From: Bacteroidota bacterium
GTDB taxonomy: Bacteria > Bacteroidota > Bacteroidia > Chitinophagales > Chitinophagaceae
Assembly (NCBI GenBank): GCA_018268085.1
Contig: JAFDXE010000001.1
Coordinates: 62,001-126,000, forward strand
Length of the DNA: 64,000 nucleotides
Reading direction: 5' to 3'
Made by a program: the position numbers and the translations under genes
Notes under the pieces: generated by a model
Seen by the model: the letters and a program-made list of their open reading frames with translations, nothing else
Database searches by the model: none
What the model was told of the DNA's origin: nothing
Part shown: in pieces, positions 19,504 to 29,208 of the stretch
How positions within the stretch are numbered: the first letter of the stretch is position 1
Layout of the letters: each line of letters begins with the position of its first letter

Positions 19504-21015
19504 TTAATAGTTTGGATTTTGAACCAGTTTTGTTCCTTGTAATTCAGCAGTTGGAATCGGGAAAATTTCATTTTTGCCAGATGTAAATCCTCTGCTGGCA
19601 AGTGCAGTGGCTGCATCTCCCCATCTAACGAGATCGAAGAAACGATGACCTTCACCGGCAAGTTCCATCCTGCGTTCGTATTTAATGGCAGCCATGCTTA
19701 CCGGAACAGAAGGCAAACCAACTCTTGCACGTACTGCATCCAGTAAAGCCTGTGCTCTTGAACCGGTTGCACCCAGCGCTTCTGCTTCCATTAAATAAGT
19801 ATCAGCCAGTCTGATCACATAGGTATCCTGTTGGAAATTCAATTCTGTTGAACCGGCAGGAGCAACATCAGCCCGGGTTGGCAGGAATTTTTTAAGGAAA
19901 TAACCAGTGTTCTGATAGCCTGCGATATAGCTTGCATCACCTGCAGCTTCATACGCTTTCATGTCAAAAACGGTTGCATCAAAACGAGGATCCAGTTTAA
20001 TAATGTCATAAAAATCCTGTGTGAATACATTGAAACTCCATCCTGATGGCAGATCCGGTGCAGGAGATCCGGCTGTTTTCTGGTAACTTCTAGGGCCAAC
20101 CATCTGGTTAACCGTATTGCTTTCGTCTCTTGAACTTCCCCACAACGACCAGTCGCCCAATGCAACCTGGTTGCTATGTGTAACCTCAATGATCGATTCG
20201 CTGTTGAATTTATTGGAGAATACCCAAAGATCATTGTAATTGGTGAGCAGGCTATAGCCATACTGACTAACACCTCCGGGTGTACCATTTACTTCTGCAA
20301 GTTGTGCAGCCGCTTCTGTATTTTTATTTTCATACAGGTAAACCTTTCCAAGCAAAGCCTTTGCAGAACCCTGGGATAATCTTCCACCTTCAGAAGAAGC
20401 AGGAACGGTTAAAGGAAGATCCGGGATCGCTTCAGTAAGATCGGTTTCTATTTGCGCATATACATCACCGGGAGCCGCCTGTGTTACAGTATATATTTGT
20501 TCAGAAGTGAGGGGCTCTGTAAGTAAAGGAATGTTTTTAAACATCCTTACCAGGTTAAAATAATACAATGCTCTTAAAGCTTTTGATTCTGCAGTTAAAC
20601 GAGCCTTAAGAGTTTCATCCATTTTTGTATTGGGTAATTTCTGCAGGAGCATGTTAGCCCTGAAGATGCCCTGGTAATGATCTCCCCAGAAACTGATAGG
20701 AATGGTTTGAGCATTCAAATGGTAATTGGAAAATCCCTGGATGCCTGCACCGTCTGTTTCACTACCGCCACCGGCCAACTGATCGTCTGAACCTGCATTC
20801 ATCATCGTGATCATATTCTCAAATCCACCTGAATTTTTTCTCATTACATCATATACTCCGATCAATGCAGACATTGCCTGGTTCTCATCTGCATAATAAT
20901 TAGAGGTAAGAAACTGTCCTTTCGGTTCTACCTCAACAAAAGATTTTTTACAGGCCGCCAGCGACAATAACGCTGCTGCTGCAAGAGTGAGGTGATTTAT
21001 TTTTATTCTTTTCAT
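19504..21015 (-). CDS. susD-like: SusD/RagB-family glycan-binding lipoprotein
   Basis: A 503-residue lipoprotein (LAAC, Cys22) with the SusD fold signatures: an N-terminal FVEVEPKGQFL and YYADENQAMSALIGVYDVM, a central TPR-like part (ARLTAESKALRALYYFNLVRMF), and a C-terminal RRMELAGEGHRFFDLVRWGDA followed by FPIPTAELQ. It forms the lid of the SusC transporter and captures oligosaccharides. It is co-transcribed 48 nt after susC. Confidence 0.96.
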   Translation of the reverse strand: MKRIKINHLTLAAAALLSLAACKKSFVEVEPKGQFLTSNYYADENQAMSALIGVYDVMRKNSGGFENMITMMNAGSDDQLAGGGSETDGAGIQGFSNYHLNAQTIPISFWGDHYQGIFRANMLLQKLPNTKMDETLKARLTAESKALRALYYFNLVRMFKNIPLLTEPLTSEQIYTVTQAAPGDVYAQIETDLTEAIPDLPLTVPASSEGGRLSQGSAKALLGKVYLYENKNTEAAAQLAEVNGTPGGVSQYGYSLLTNYNDLWVFSNKFNSESIIEVTHSNQVALGDWSLWGSSRDESNTVNQMVGPRSYQKTAGSPAPDLPSGWSFNVFTQDFYDIIKLDPRFDATVFDMKAYEAAGDASYIAGYQNTGYFLKKFLPTRADVAPAGSTELNFQQDTYVIRLADTYLMEAEALGATGSRAQALLDAVRARVGLPSVPVSMAAIKYERRMELAGEGHRFFDLVRWGDAATALASRGFTSGKNEIFPIPTAELQGTKLVQNPNY

Positions 21016-21063
21016 TTATTTAAGTTTAGTTGTGATCTTAATTAATTACTGAATCATAAAAAA

Positions 21064-24000
21064 TTAAAATTGTAATTGAGCGCCGATGATGAAGGAACGT
21101 GCCTGAGGATAATAACCTTTGTCAATTCCAAAAACACCTCCGCCAATTTCAGGATCATATCCTGTATATTTTGTGAGTGTTGCAAGGTTCTCTGCAGTGA
21201 TGTACACCCGAAGTTTGGTAATACCCACTTTTTCAAAATAACTATTGCGGTAAGTGTATCCCAACTGTACAAGTTTTAACCTGAAATAATCACCTTTTTC
21301 AAGATAGAAATTACTCATATTGGTGAAGTTGCCATTTGTATCATCCGTAGTTAAACGTGGATATGAATTGGAAGTTCCTTCACCTCTCCAGCGACTCAGT
21401 GCTTTGGTTTGATAGTTCGCATTCGGAATATCTAACCTGCGTAATCCCTGGAATATTTTGTTACCGGAAGCTCCTTGTCCGAATACGGTAAGGTCTACAC
21501 CTTTATACTCAACGGTAACGGTAATTCCATAAGTAACTTTCGGAAGGTTAGAACCAAGGAATACTTTATCTTTTTCCGTGATTTTTCCATCTCCGTCGGT
21601 ATCCTGCCACCTGAAATCACCAGGTTTTGCATTCGGCTGAATAAGGCCGCCGTCTTTATTTGTATAAGCGTTCACATCTGCCATGTTCTGGAAGATACCT
21701 GCTGTCTGGTATCCATAGAAAGAATTGTAAGATTGTCCAACCTGTGTTCTTGTAACCGCACCCATAGATTGGAATCCTGCATCTCCCGGGATAAAATTGG
21801 TATCAGCATTTACATACGTAACCGTATTTTTCACGGTTGACAGATTTCCGTTTGCAGACACAATAAAATCGCCGATTTTTTTCCTCCAACCCAATTCCAG
21901 GTCAATACCGGTATTTTTCATATCTGCCACATTACCTGATGGATAGTCGGAAACACCTACATAACTGGGAACCCTAACCGGGCGAAGAATGCCTTTGGTT
22001 TTCTTATTATACACATCAAAGCTGATATTAAAATCACTCAGCACCTGTGCATCAAATCCAACATTCGTTTGAGTGGTTTCTTCCCATTTCAAATCCGGGT
22101 TGTCGAGTGTAACCGGTGAATAACCTGTAACCACTGTGCTTCCGCTTCCGATGGTATAATTGTAACCTCCGGCCACTGTAGATAAATACCTGAAATCCGG
22201 AATATTTCCATCATTACCAGTTTTTCCGGAACCCAACCTCAGTTTAAAGAGGTTTACATATTTATTGGTTGGCCAGAAATTTTCTTTAGATACATTCCAA
22301 CCTATAGAAAAAGATGGGAAAGTGGCAAATTTATTATTGGAACCAAAACGTGAAGATCCATCACGGCGTATAATTCCTGTTACCAGGTAACGCTCTTTAT
22401 AATTGTAATTCACCCTGCCGAACAAAGATGAAATTTTGTGGTTCACAAAATCCCATGAACCGGATGTTCTGTTCGACTGCGGAATATCAAAATTAAATGA
22501 TGCATCCTGCCAGTCGGTAATAGGCAGATCATAAATAGACACTGCAGAACCACCGCCGTTATTGTCAACATAAGCACCCTGGCCAATTACCACCGTTACA
22601 TCATGGTATCCGAACTTGTTGGTATAACTAAGCGTGTTTTCAATGTTCCAGTTAAATGTATTCTGGTTAACTTTTGTAAGGCTGTTTTTGATCGTGTTGT
22701 TTTGTGTTGCACTCAGGTAAAAAATAGGAGTGAAGTCTCTTGATCCCCAGAAAGCCAGTTTAGCGCCGCCGATTGTTTTGAATTTTATATGCTTATTTAT
22801 ATTGAGTTCAATAAAGGCACTTCCGATTACATCGTCAGACCAGTTGTAATCACCATAAAAAATATGTTCGTATGCTTTTGGATTGGTCATTTCCTGTCCA
22901 ACATAACTTGAAATGGCATAAGGATTACCATTTCCGTCGGTGAATATTCCATGATTGAGCACACCATTATTTGAATAAGGAGTTTGCGCAATAAGTGAAG
23001 GATCTGTTTCAACTACCGGGGTTACAGGATCAAGGTTGATGGCTGAACTAAGTGGTCCGCCATATTCGCTGTTGGTGTTTCCGATACCCAGGGCTTTTTG
23101 GTGAGTATATCCAAGCGTTTGACCAAAAGTGAAAAACTTACTGATCTTGTGGTTAGAATTTAAGCGGAAGCTTTTTTTGTTATAATGAGATATTTTGCTG
23201 GATACGATACCTTCCTGGTCTTGCAGGTTAAATGAAAGATAGAAGGTAGATTTATCGTTTCCTCCGCTGAGGCTCAGGTCGTGGTTATACCGTTTAGCAT
23301 TATCATTAAAGATTTCATTTTGCCAGTCGGTTCCGGTTCCATATTTATTTATATCCGGGAAAACGATTCCGCCGCCACCGGCTACAGATTTTTCATTTCT
23401 TAACGCTGCATATTGCGATGCATTCAGCAGATCCAGTTTTTTAGCAGGAGAGGAAGTTCCCCAGAAACCGTTATAATTAAAAGACAGTTTTCCTGCCCTT
23501 CCTTTTTTGGTAGTGATCAGCAAAACACCGGCTGCAGCTCTGGTTCCATAAATGGCTGCTGATGCCGCGTCTTTGAGCAATTCCATGGATTCGATATCCG
23601 ACTGGTTGAGGTAACCGATCGCACCATTATCCACAATCACTCCGTCAACCACCCAAAGCGGATCGTTGTTACCAAACGTGGTAACACCCCGAACCCTGAT
23701 GGTTGATCTTGCGCCCGGCTGTCCGGAATTTGCTGCTATGGCAACACCCGAAACCCGGCCCTGTAATGCCGTTTCAACGGTTCCGTTTGGCACTTTTTCA
23801 AGATCTTTTGCTTTTACACTGGATATCGCACCGGTTACCAGTGCTTTTTTCTGTGTGCCATATCCTACAACTACAATTTCATCCATCACGGATGTACGGG
23901 GATTGAGTACAACATTCACCGGACCTGCAGATTTTACGGTAACCTGTTCAGGCGTCATACCCGCATAAGTGAACGTTAGTACCGAATTTTGAGGTGCAGA

Positions 24001-24195
24001 AATAGTGTAGTTACCCGACTTGTCGGTTACTGTTGCTACGGTTGTTCCTTTCACCGAAACCGTAACACCTTCCAACGCTTCATTGTTGGTTTTTGATGTT
24101 ACCGTACCGGATACCTGGATGGTTTGTGCCCCGGCCTTCCATAGCCCTAGGACGAAAAAACATGCACATAGCAAAAATGCTTTCGTTAGTTTCAT
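21064..24195 (-). CDS. susC-like: SusC/RagA-family TonB-dependent glycan transporter
   Basis: A 1043-residue outer-membrane receptor. It has a signal peptide, a carboxypeptidase-D-like regulatory domain (QVSGTVTSKTNNEALEGVTV), a TonB-box-like DEIVVVGYGTQKK, a plug domain with VRGVTTFGNNDPLWVVDGV, and a beta-barrel ending in aromatic FIIGAQLQF. Together with SusD it imports beta-glucan oligosaccharides into the periplasm using TonB energy. I start it at the ATG at 24195. A second ATG two codons upstream is equally possible. It is the first gene of the operon and is divergent from the regulator at 24398. Confidence 0.96.
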   Translation of the reverse strand: MKLTKAFLLCACFFVLGLWKAGAQTIQVSGTVTSKTNNEALEGVTVSVKGTTVATVTDKSGNYTISAPQNSVLTFTYAGMTPEQVTVKSAGPVNVVLNPRTSVMDEIVVVGYGTQKKALVTGAISSVKAKDLEKVPNGTVETALQGRVSGVAIAANSGQPGARSTIRVRGVTTFGNNDPLWVVDGVIVDNGAIGYLNQSDIESMELLKDAASAAIYGTRAAAGVLLITTKKGRAGKLSFNYNGFWGTSSPAKKLDLLNASQYAALRNEKSVAGGGGIVFPDINKYGTGTDWQNEIFNDNAKRYNHDLSLSGGNDKSTFYLSFNLQDQEGIVSSKISHYNKKSFRLNSNHKISKFFTFGQTLGYTHQKALGIGNTNSEYGGPLSSAINLDPVTPVVETDPSLIAQTPYSNNGVLNHGIFTDGNGNPYAISSYVGQEMTNPKAYEHIFYGDYNWSDDVIGSAFIELNINKHIKFKTIGGAKLAFWGSRDFTPIFYLSATQNNTIKNSLTKVNQNTFNWNIENTLSYTNKFGYHDVTVVIGQGAYVDNNGGGSAVSIYDLPITDWQDASFNFDIPQSNRTSGSWDFVNHKISSLFGRVNYNYKERYLVTGIIRRDGSSRFGSNNKFATFPSFSIGWNVSKENFWPTNKYVNLFKLRLGSGKTGNDGNIPDFRYLSTVAGGYNYTIGSGSTVVTGYSPVTLDNPDLKWEETTQTNVGFDAQVLSDFNISFDVYNKKTKGILRPVRVPSYVGVSDYPSGNVADMKNTGIDLELGWRKKIGDFIVSANGNLSTVKNTVTYVNADTNFIPGDAGFQSMGAVTRTQVGQSYNSFYGYQTAGIFQNMADVNAYTNKDGGLIQPNAKPGDFRWQDTDGDGKITEKDKVFLGSNLPKVTYGITVTVEYKGVDLTVFGQGASGNKIFQGLRRLDIPNANYQTKALSRWRGEGTSNSYPRLTTDDTNGNFTNMSNFYLEKGDYFRLKLVQLGYTYRNSYFEKVGITKLRVYITAENLATLTKYTGYDPEIGGGVFGIDKGYYPQARSFIIGAQLQF

Positions 24196-24290
24196 ATGCA
24201 ATCGTTTTGTTTAATGAGGTGAGAAAAAGTTTTGGTATTCTTGGTAATTTAAAGGTAACCCCGGATCAACTTACATTCCTACTTATATAT

Positions 24291-24361
24291 TACATCACTA
24301 CTACATCAATTTCACAAAAACGTGATTTTTAGCTGATTTACACTACATCATTACTACATCA
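24291..24361. promoter_or_regulatory. Paired TACATCA direct repeats, candidate operator
   Basis: Two 18-bp copies of TACATCAyTACTACATCA lie at 24291-24308 and 24344-24361 and match at 17 of 18 bases. Each contains two TACATCA half-sites with an 11-bp period, and the copies are 53 bp apart. They sit between the divergent susC and regulator genes. The second copy abuts the promoter-like TATTTTTTG just upstream of the regulator. This layout fits binding of the LuxR-type protein encoded next door, which is inference. Confidence 0.65.
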
Positions 24362-24397
24362 TATTATTTTTTGTACTTTCACAATCTATTGTTGTAT

Positions 24398-27298
24398 ATG
24401 AAAGGGCTCCTCACATTCATCATTACTTTATGGGTAGGTTTTTACTGTTCCGGCCAAAATACCATCGGCCTGCCCGACATTATCAATTATTCCAAACAAT
24501 ATTATAAAGCAGGCGCCCAAAACCGCCAGATCAGGCAGGATAAAAAAGGCAATATTTATTTTGCCAACAGTGAAGGGGTTTTAACCTATAATGGCATCAA
24601 CTGGAAAACATATCCTTTATCCAATAACAGTATTGTAAGATGTGTTGAATTTGGGCCGGATAATAAATTATATGTGGGTGGCCAGGACGAATTCGGCTAT
24701 TTTTCTCCGGCATCAAATGGCGAACTGAAATACCATTCGCTCCGGGATGTAGTACCCAAAGAAGAACGCTCTTTCACCGATGTGTGGGAAATTTATTTTT
24801 ACCGCGACTGGATTTTTTTCCAGACGAGCAACAAGATCTTCCAGGTTAAAGGCAATCATTGTAATGTATATAAGAGCATTCACTGGCGTTTTATTTCCAT
24901 CTGTAACAACCGGTTAATTGCACAGGATTATGACAAAGGGCTGCTTACATTTCAGAATGGAATATGGGCGCCATTCATAACCAAAAGCGAATTGCCGGCC
25001 GACTATTTCGTAACGTCGCTTACCACGCTCGGCCACGATAGCGCCATTCTTACCACCCTCAAAAATGGGGTATATATGCTCATCGGTACAGAAGTAAAGA
25101 AATTACAAACGCCCTTCCTCAACCAGGTTTCCAATAATAATATATCGGCATCGGCAATGGTGAACAGCAACCACATCGCACTCACCACCAATCTCGACGG
25201 CTGTTATATCATAGATAAGAATGGCAACCTGGTGCAGAAATTTTCCCGTAAGGAAGGATTGCAGAATAACAATATTCTCGACATCTACCTCGACCGGGAA
25301 AAAAATATATGGCTTGGACTGGACAACGGGATAGACTTCATCGCCTACAACAATGCAGTAAAACACATTTATCCCGATTACCTGAACGAGGGCTCCGGTT
25401 ATGCAGCAGATATTTTTAATAACCAACTGTATATCGGAACATCTAATGGCCTGTACAAAACAACCCTCTATGATGAACCCGATTTGAGTTATGTAAAAGG
25501 TAATTTTATACCGGTGGAAAATTCCAAAGGCCAGGTATGGAACCTGTCGGAAGTGAATGGGAAACTACTGATGGGACATCACGACGGTGCTTTTGTTATA
25601 GATAATAACGTGGCCAGGCAATTGGATAAAAGTTCCGGCTACTGGACTTTCCTGCCCTTGTCGAACGTACTGCCTTCCGCGTACATGATTGCCGGTACTT
25701 ACCAGGGAATCAACTTTTTTAAATATGTCGATGGCAGTTTTTCAAAAGACACTTCAACTTTTGCCTATTTTGAATCTGCCCGTTTTGTGTGTATCGATAA
25801 TGATAAGATCTGGATCGCACATCCTTACAAGGGCATCTACCGCGTTCAATTGCTGAATGGAAAAACAGTTACCAAAACCTATGCTAAGGCTGAAGGCATT
25901 ATTTCGCCCAATGGCAACTATGTATTTAAAATAAAAAACACCATCGTACTGGCAACCGAAAACGGGTTGTTTGAATACAACACTGCAAAAGATGCATTTG
26001 AGCCTTCAGTTTATTTCAACCAACTTTTTCCCGGTAAGAAAATCCGGTATTTAAAAGAAGACAATGCCGGTAATATCTGGTTTGTATTCGATAAAATAAT
26101 TGGTGTGGTAGATATGTCGGGCGCAAAACCACAAACGATTTATTTCCCCGAACTCACCAACAAATTCGTAAGTGGCTTTGAACAGGTTTACCCGGTTGAT
26201 AAGAACAATGTGTTCATTGGCGGAGAAAGAGGATTTTACCATATCAATTTCGAACAATATAAAAAGATAAAATATCCGTTACAGGTACAGATCACATCTG
26301 TAAAAATGATCAACGACAAAGACAGCCTGTTATATGGCGGCTACCGGGGAGAAGTAAATGAAGATGTTGTTGAATCAAAACAGAAAAAAACAAAAGTGAA
26401 CCACTCCTGGAATTCGTTTCACTTCGAATATGCGTCTACCGTATATGCACAACAGGCAAACATCGAATACAGTTATTACCTGGAAGGATTTGATGAGAAG
26501 TGGTCGGAGTTTTCCCGTAAAACGGAAAAGGAATACACCAACCTTCCTGCAGGTAAATATGTGTTCAATGTAAAAGCAAGGAACAACCTGGGCAACGAAT
26601 CCGCAGTAGGCAGTTATGAATTTTATGTGCTGCCGCCCTGGTATCAATCGTACTGGGCTTATGCCTTATACCTGCTCATTTTCTTTGTAGGCAACTATTG
26701 GTTATACATCATACTTAAAAGAAAGTTCAGGTCACAACAATTGAAACACGAAGAAGAACAAAAGCAACTGCAATACCTGCACCAGTTGGAAATGGAAAAA
26801 AATGAAAAGGAAATTGTAAAACTCCGCAATGAAAAACTGGAAGCAGAGATACAACATAAAAACAATGAACTGGCTTCGGTTGCCATGCACCTGGTTCAAA
26901 AAGGCGAACTGCTGGGCAAAGTAAAAGACCAGATGGTGAAACTCAAAAACGCACCCGGTACTGAAAAAGATGCCGACGATTTTAAAAAGATCATAAGGGT
27001 AATCAGTGAAGAAGATAAGATAGACAAACAATGGGAGCAGTTTGCCAAACACTTCGATACGGTTCACAGCGATTTTCTAACCATCCTCAAAAGCAAATAC
27101 CCCAACCTGAGTGCCAATGAATTAAAATTGAGCGCTTACCTCCGCATGAACCTGTCTACCAAGGAAATTGCACAGTTGATGAACATTTCCGTAAGGGGTG
27201 TTGAAATCAGTCGCTACCGCCTCAGGAAAAAACTGGAAATACCCACCGAAATGAACCTGTTTAATTTCTTGTTGAATTTGCAGGAAGGGAAGAGGTAA
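24398..27298 (+). CDS. Membrane beta-propeller sensor with LuxR-type DNA-binding domain
   Basis: A 966-residue one-component regulator. An N-terminal signal or anchor is followed by two-component-regulator-type propeller repeats (about 40-640; ENIWLGLDNGIDFI and GNIWFVFDKI are typical blades). A Y_Y_Y domain (about 690-750) and one membrane helix (about 757-777) follow. Next come a long cytoplasmic coiled coil (about 780-850) and a C-terminal HTH with SANELKLSAYLRMNLSTKEIAQLMNIS-type LuxR pattern. Unlike hybrid two-component systems, it has no histidine kinase or receiver. It probably senses glucan fragments in the periplasm and controls the divergent susC operon. The ATG at 24398 is chosen over an upstream TTG. 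Confidence 0.85.
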   Translation: MKGLLTFIITLWVGFYCSGQNTIGLPDIINYSKQYYKAGAQNRQIRQDKKGNIYFANSEGVLTYNGINWKTYPLSNNSIVRCVEFGPDNKLYVGGQDEFGYFSPASNGELKYHSLRDVVPKEERSFTDVWEIYFYRDWIFFQTSNKIFQVKGNHCNVYKSIHWRFISICNNRLIAQDYDKGLLTFQNGIWAPFITKSELPADYFVTSLTTLGHDSAILTTLKNGVYMLIGTEVKKLQTPFLNQVSNNNISASAMVNSNHIALTTNLDGCYIIDKNGNLVQKFSRKEGLQNNNILDIYLDREKNIWLGLDNGIDFIAYNNAVKHIYPDYLNEGSGYAADIFNNQLYIGTSNGLYKTTLYDEPDLSYVKGNFIPVENSKGQVWNLSEVNGKLLMGHHDGAFVIDNNVARQLDKSSGYWTFLPLSNVLPSAYMIAGTYQGINFFKYVDGSFSKDTSTFAYFESARFVCIDNDKIWIAHPYKGIYRVQLLNGKTVTKTYAKAEGIISPNGNYVFKIKNTIVLATENGLFEYNTAKDAFEPSVYFNQLFPGKKIRYLKEDNAGNIWFVFDKIIGVVDMSGAKPQTIYFPELTNKFVSGFEQVYPVDKNNVFIGGERGFYHINFEQYKKIKYPLQVQITSVKMINDKDSLLYGGYRGEVNEDVVESKQKKTKVNHSWNSFHFEYASTVYAQQANIEYSYYLEGFDEKWSEFSRKTEKEYTNLPAGKYVFNVKARNNLGNESAVGSYEFYVLPPWYQSYWAYALYLLIFFVGNYWLYIILKRKFRSQQLKHEEEQKQLQYLHQLEMEKNEKEIVKLRNEKLEAEIQHKNNELASVAMHLVQKGELLGKVKDQMVKLKNAPGTEKDADDFKKIIRVISEEDKIDKQWEQFAKHFDTVHSDFLTILKSKYPNLSANELKLSAYLRMNLSTKEIAQLMNISVRGVEISRYRLRKKLEIPTEMNLFNFLLNLQEGKR

Positions 27299-27305
27299 GT
27301 GTAAG

Positions 27306-27365
27306 CTATGAGCCTTGAGCTGTGAGCTGGGAGTTAATCTCTTTGCAGCCCATTGCTCACAGCCT
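27306..27365. repeat. GAGCTRT heptamer repeat and hairpin between convergent genes
   Basis: Units AGCTATG, AGCCTTG, AGCTGTG, AGCTGGG run at 27306-27333. Part of the array (GCTGTGAGC and TGGG, 27321-27333) pairs with CCCA and GCTCACAGC at 27351-27365, forming a strong hairpin. No T-run follows. It may serve as a terminator for both converging transcripts. Confidence 0.5.
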
Positions 27366-27382
27366 GGTGTTATTTACGAGTC

Positions 27383-28471
27383 TTACAAACTGATCCTGAT
27401 TCCCGGCGAAACATTCTTAAAGAAATTATTAAAATACAATACCGGTTCCAGTTTTACTTTGCCGCCGAAAGCAAGTACTTTGCCGAAGCCCAGCCTGAAA
27501 GTATTCTTATCAAACACATCGCCCCGTCTTCTTACAAGATATCCTAAAGAGAATGCAGGATCAAACCCGATGCCTTGGCGGGCTTTCAACACATCTGTCT
27601 GGCTATAACTAAACGTGAGAAAGGCGCTGCGATAGGTTTGTAATACATTTTTATCATTGCGGGCAAAAGTGAAATGAGATTCCGCCATCAGGCTGTATTC
27701 ACGTTTTATGGAATTGCGATTGGTTACTACCGCCATTCCAAAACTCAGTGATGGCACAAACTGGTTTTTATAATTCTGTACATCTGCCGTTAATTTAATA
27801 TTTAAATAATCACTTCCGTTTGTGGCGCCACGGGGTGAGATTGACGAAATGGATGGCTGTGATTTTGGATGCATCATTCCATCATTACCAGATTGCCATT
27901 TACCTGTTACCGTTTGCTGCAGGGTTTGAATATGTTTTTGTAAACTGCCATCCATATAAGCAGCAAGATTTTTCAGGTTGTTTACATAAAAGCCGATACG
28001 GTAGAAATGATAACCGCTTGTATGTTTTCGAAACAGGGCAGGCGTGCCTCCATTTGCTTTCAGGATAATATTAAGCGTGTCCTGTTCCAGTTTTAACGCA
28101 GCTATATTTCCTTTTTCTGCCAGGAAACTGGAACCTGCCGGCATGAATTTCTGCATACGGATTTTATTCTTCCCGGAAACATCAGCAATATAATCGATAC
28201 GACAATTGCCCAGGTCATCAGTTAAACTGTCTTTCAACGGTTCCATATCCTGAACGAATACACGAAGTAAAGAATCCAGGTTCGTGATCAGGTCCAGATC
28301 ATCCAGGTCGCCCAGTTCCAGTTTAATTTTATCCGACTTACCAAGATCAATGTAAAAGATTCTTGTTGCGGTGTTCGGCGGCAACTCAAAGGTCTTTTCT
28401 GTGTTCGACTGGGCAAAGTTGTTACTGTTGATGCCCGTTAAGAGCACCAGGAAGCATGCAATTCTTTTCAT
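27383..28471 (-). CDS. Secreted protein of unknown function, possibly outer-membrane
   Basis: A 362-residue protein with a signal peptide ending near NNFAQS. The first half is mixed alpha/beta with acidic stretches (LELGDLDDLDLITNLDSLL). The second half (about 215-362) has alternating hydrophobic strands and ends in an aromatic/hydrophobic residue (ISL), as in small outer-membrane barrels. No known family was recognised. It is 5 nt downstream of the probable anti-sigma gene and likely belongs to the same regulon. Confidence 0.6.
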   Translation of the reverse strand: MKRIACFLVLLTGINSNNFAQSNTEKTFELPPNTATRIFYIDLGKSDKIKLELGDLDDLDLITNLDSLLRVFVQDMEPLKDSLTDDLGNCRIDYIADVSGKNKIRMQKFMPAGSSFLAEKGNIAALKLEQDTLNIILKANGGTPALFRKHTSGYHFYRIGFYVNNLKNLAAYMDGSLQKHIQTLQQTVTGKWQSGNDGMMHPKSQPSISSISPRGATNGSDYLNIKLTADVQNYKNQFVPSLSFGMAVVTNRNSIKREYSLMAESHFTFARNDKNVLQTYRSAFLTFSYSQTDVLKARQGIGFDPAFSLGYLVRRRGDVFDKNTFRLGFGKVLAFGGKVKLEPVLYFNNFFKNVSPGIRISL

Positions 28472-28476
28472 GTTAT

Positions 28477-29208
28477 TTAATTTTGAGGAGAGAGTTTTAT
28501 ACGAATGATGGTACCGTTCTGGTACAGGTTATTTTCATCATCCTGTATTATTTGTTTACGAATTAATGTAGAGGCTGCATTCCGGTCATTATTGCCGGCT
28601 ACTGATTCAAAGGGATGAACAGGTTGTTCTATTTCATTGAGATGAACCACGGGAATCTTTCTTTTTAATGCCGAAAATACAACAGGCTTGGCACGCAGGG
28701 AAGCTGCGATGGTTACCAATTCTTCTTTATGCTGTACCGTATCTTCCGGTATTTGCAGGTTGGAAGGGTTGGTTATGGTAACCAATTCCTGCATGGTATC
28801 TTTTGTAGTTGCTGCTGCCTCCATCACCATTTTTTTAGTAGCTGTTTTTATCGGGCCTGTTTGATCTGATTTTTTTATAACTGATCCGGAATGTTTTCCT
28901 GCAATGATATTTTTATTGTGTAAAGGTTGCGCTGCTGATTTCGCAAACGTTCGTTGGCCTGATGATTCATTGGGAGATTGCAGGATTAACCAACCTGCAA
29001 CGGCAATACTGATAAAGATGGAAGCTGCTGCCATCCAATACAAATATTTCCGTGACGCATTTTTGGATTGCTTAAGACGTGTTTCAAGTTTATTCCAGGA
29101 AGCCTCACTGTTACGCATAGCCTCATCCGGCAGAACAGAAAGTTCATCCAGCGCATTCTTCCAGGAAGCATGATTATCCGTTTGATTGCCTGCCATAAAT
29201 TGTTTCAT
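28477..29208 (-). CDS. Probable membrane anti-sigma factor
   Basis: A 243-residue protein with a charged cytoplasmic N-terminus of about 55 residues, one membrane helix (about 58-77) and a low-complexity periplasmic part. This topology, together with a 35-nt overlap with the upstream ECF sigma gene, is typical of anti-sigma factors. I do not see a zinc-binding HxxxCxxC motif, so it would be a non-zinc type. Assignment rests mainly on topology and neighbour. Confidence 0.6.
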   Translation of the reverse strand: MKQFMAGNQTDNHASWKNALDELSVLPDEAMRNSEASWNKLETRLKQSKNASRKYLYWMAAASIFISIAVAGWLILQSPNESSGQRTFAKSAAQPLHNKNIIAGKHSGSVIKKSDQTGPIKTATKKMVMEAAATTKDTMQELVTITNPSNLQIPEDTVQHKEELVTIAASLRAKPVVFSALKRKIPVVHLNEIEQPVHPFESVAGNNDRNAASTLIRKQIIQDDENNLYQNGTIIRIKLSPQN

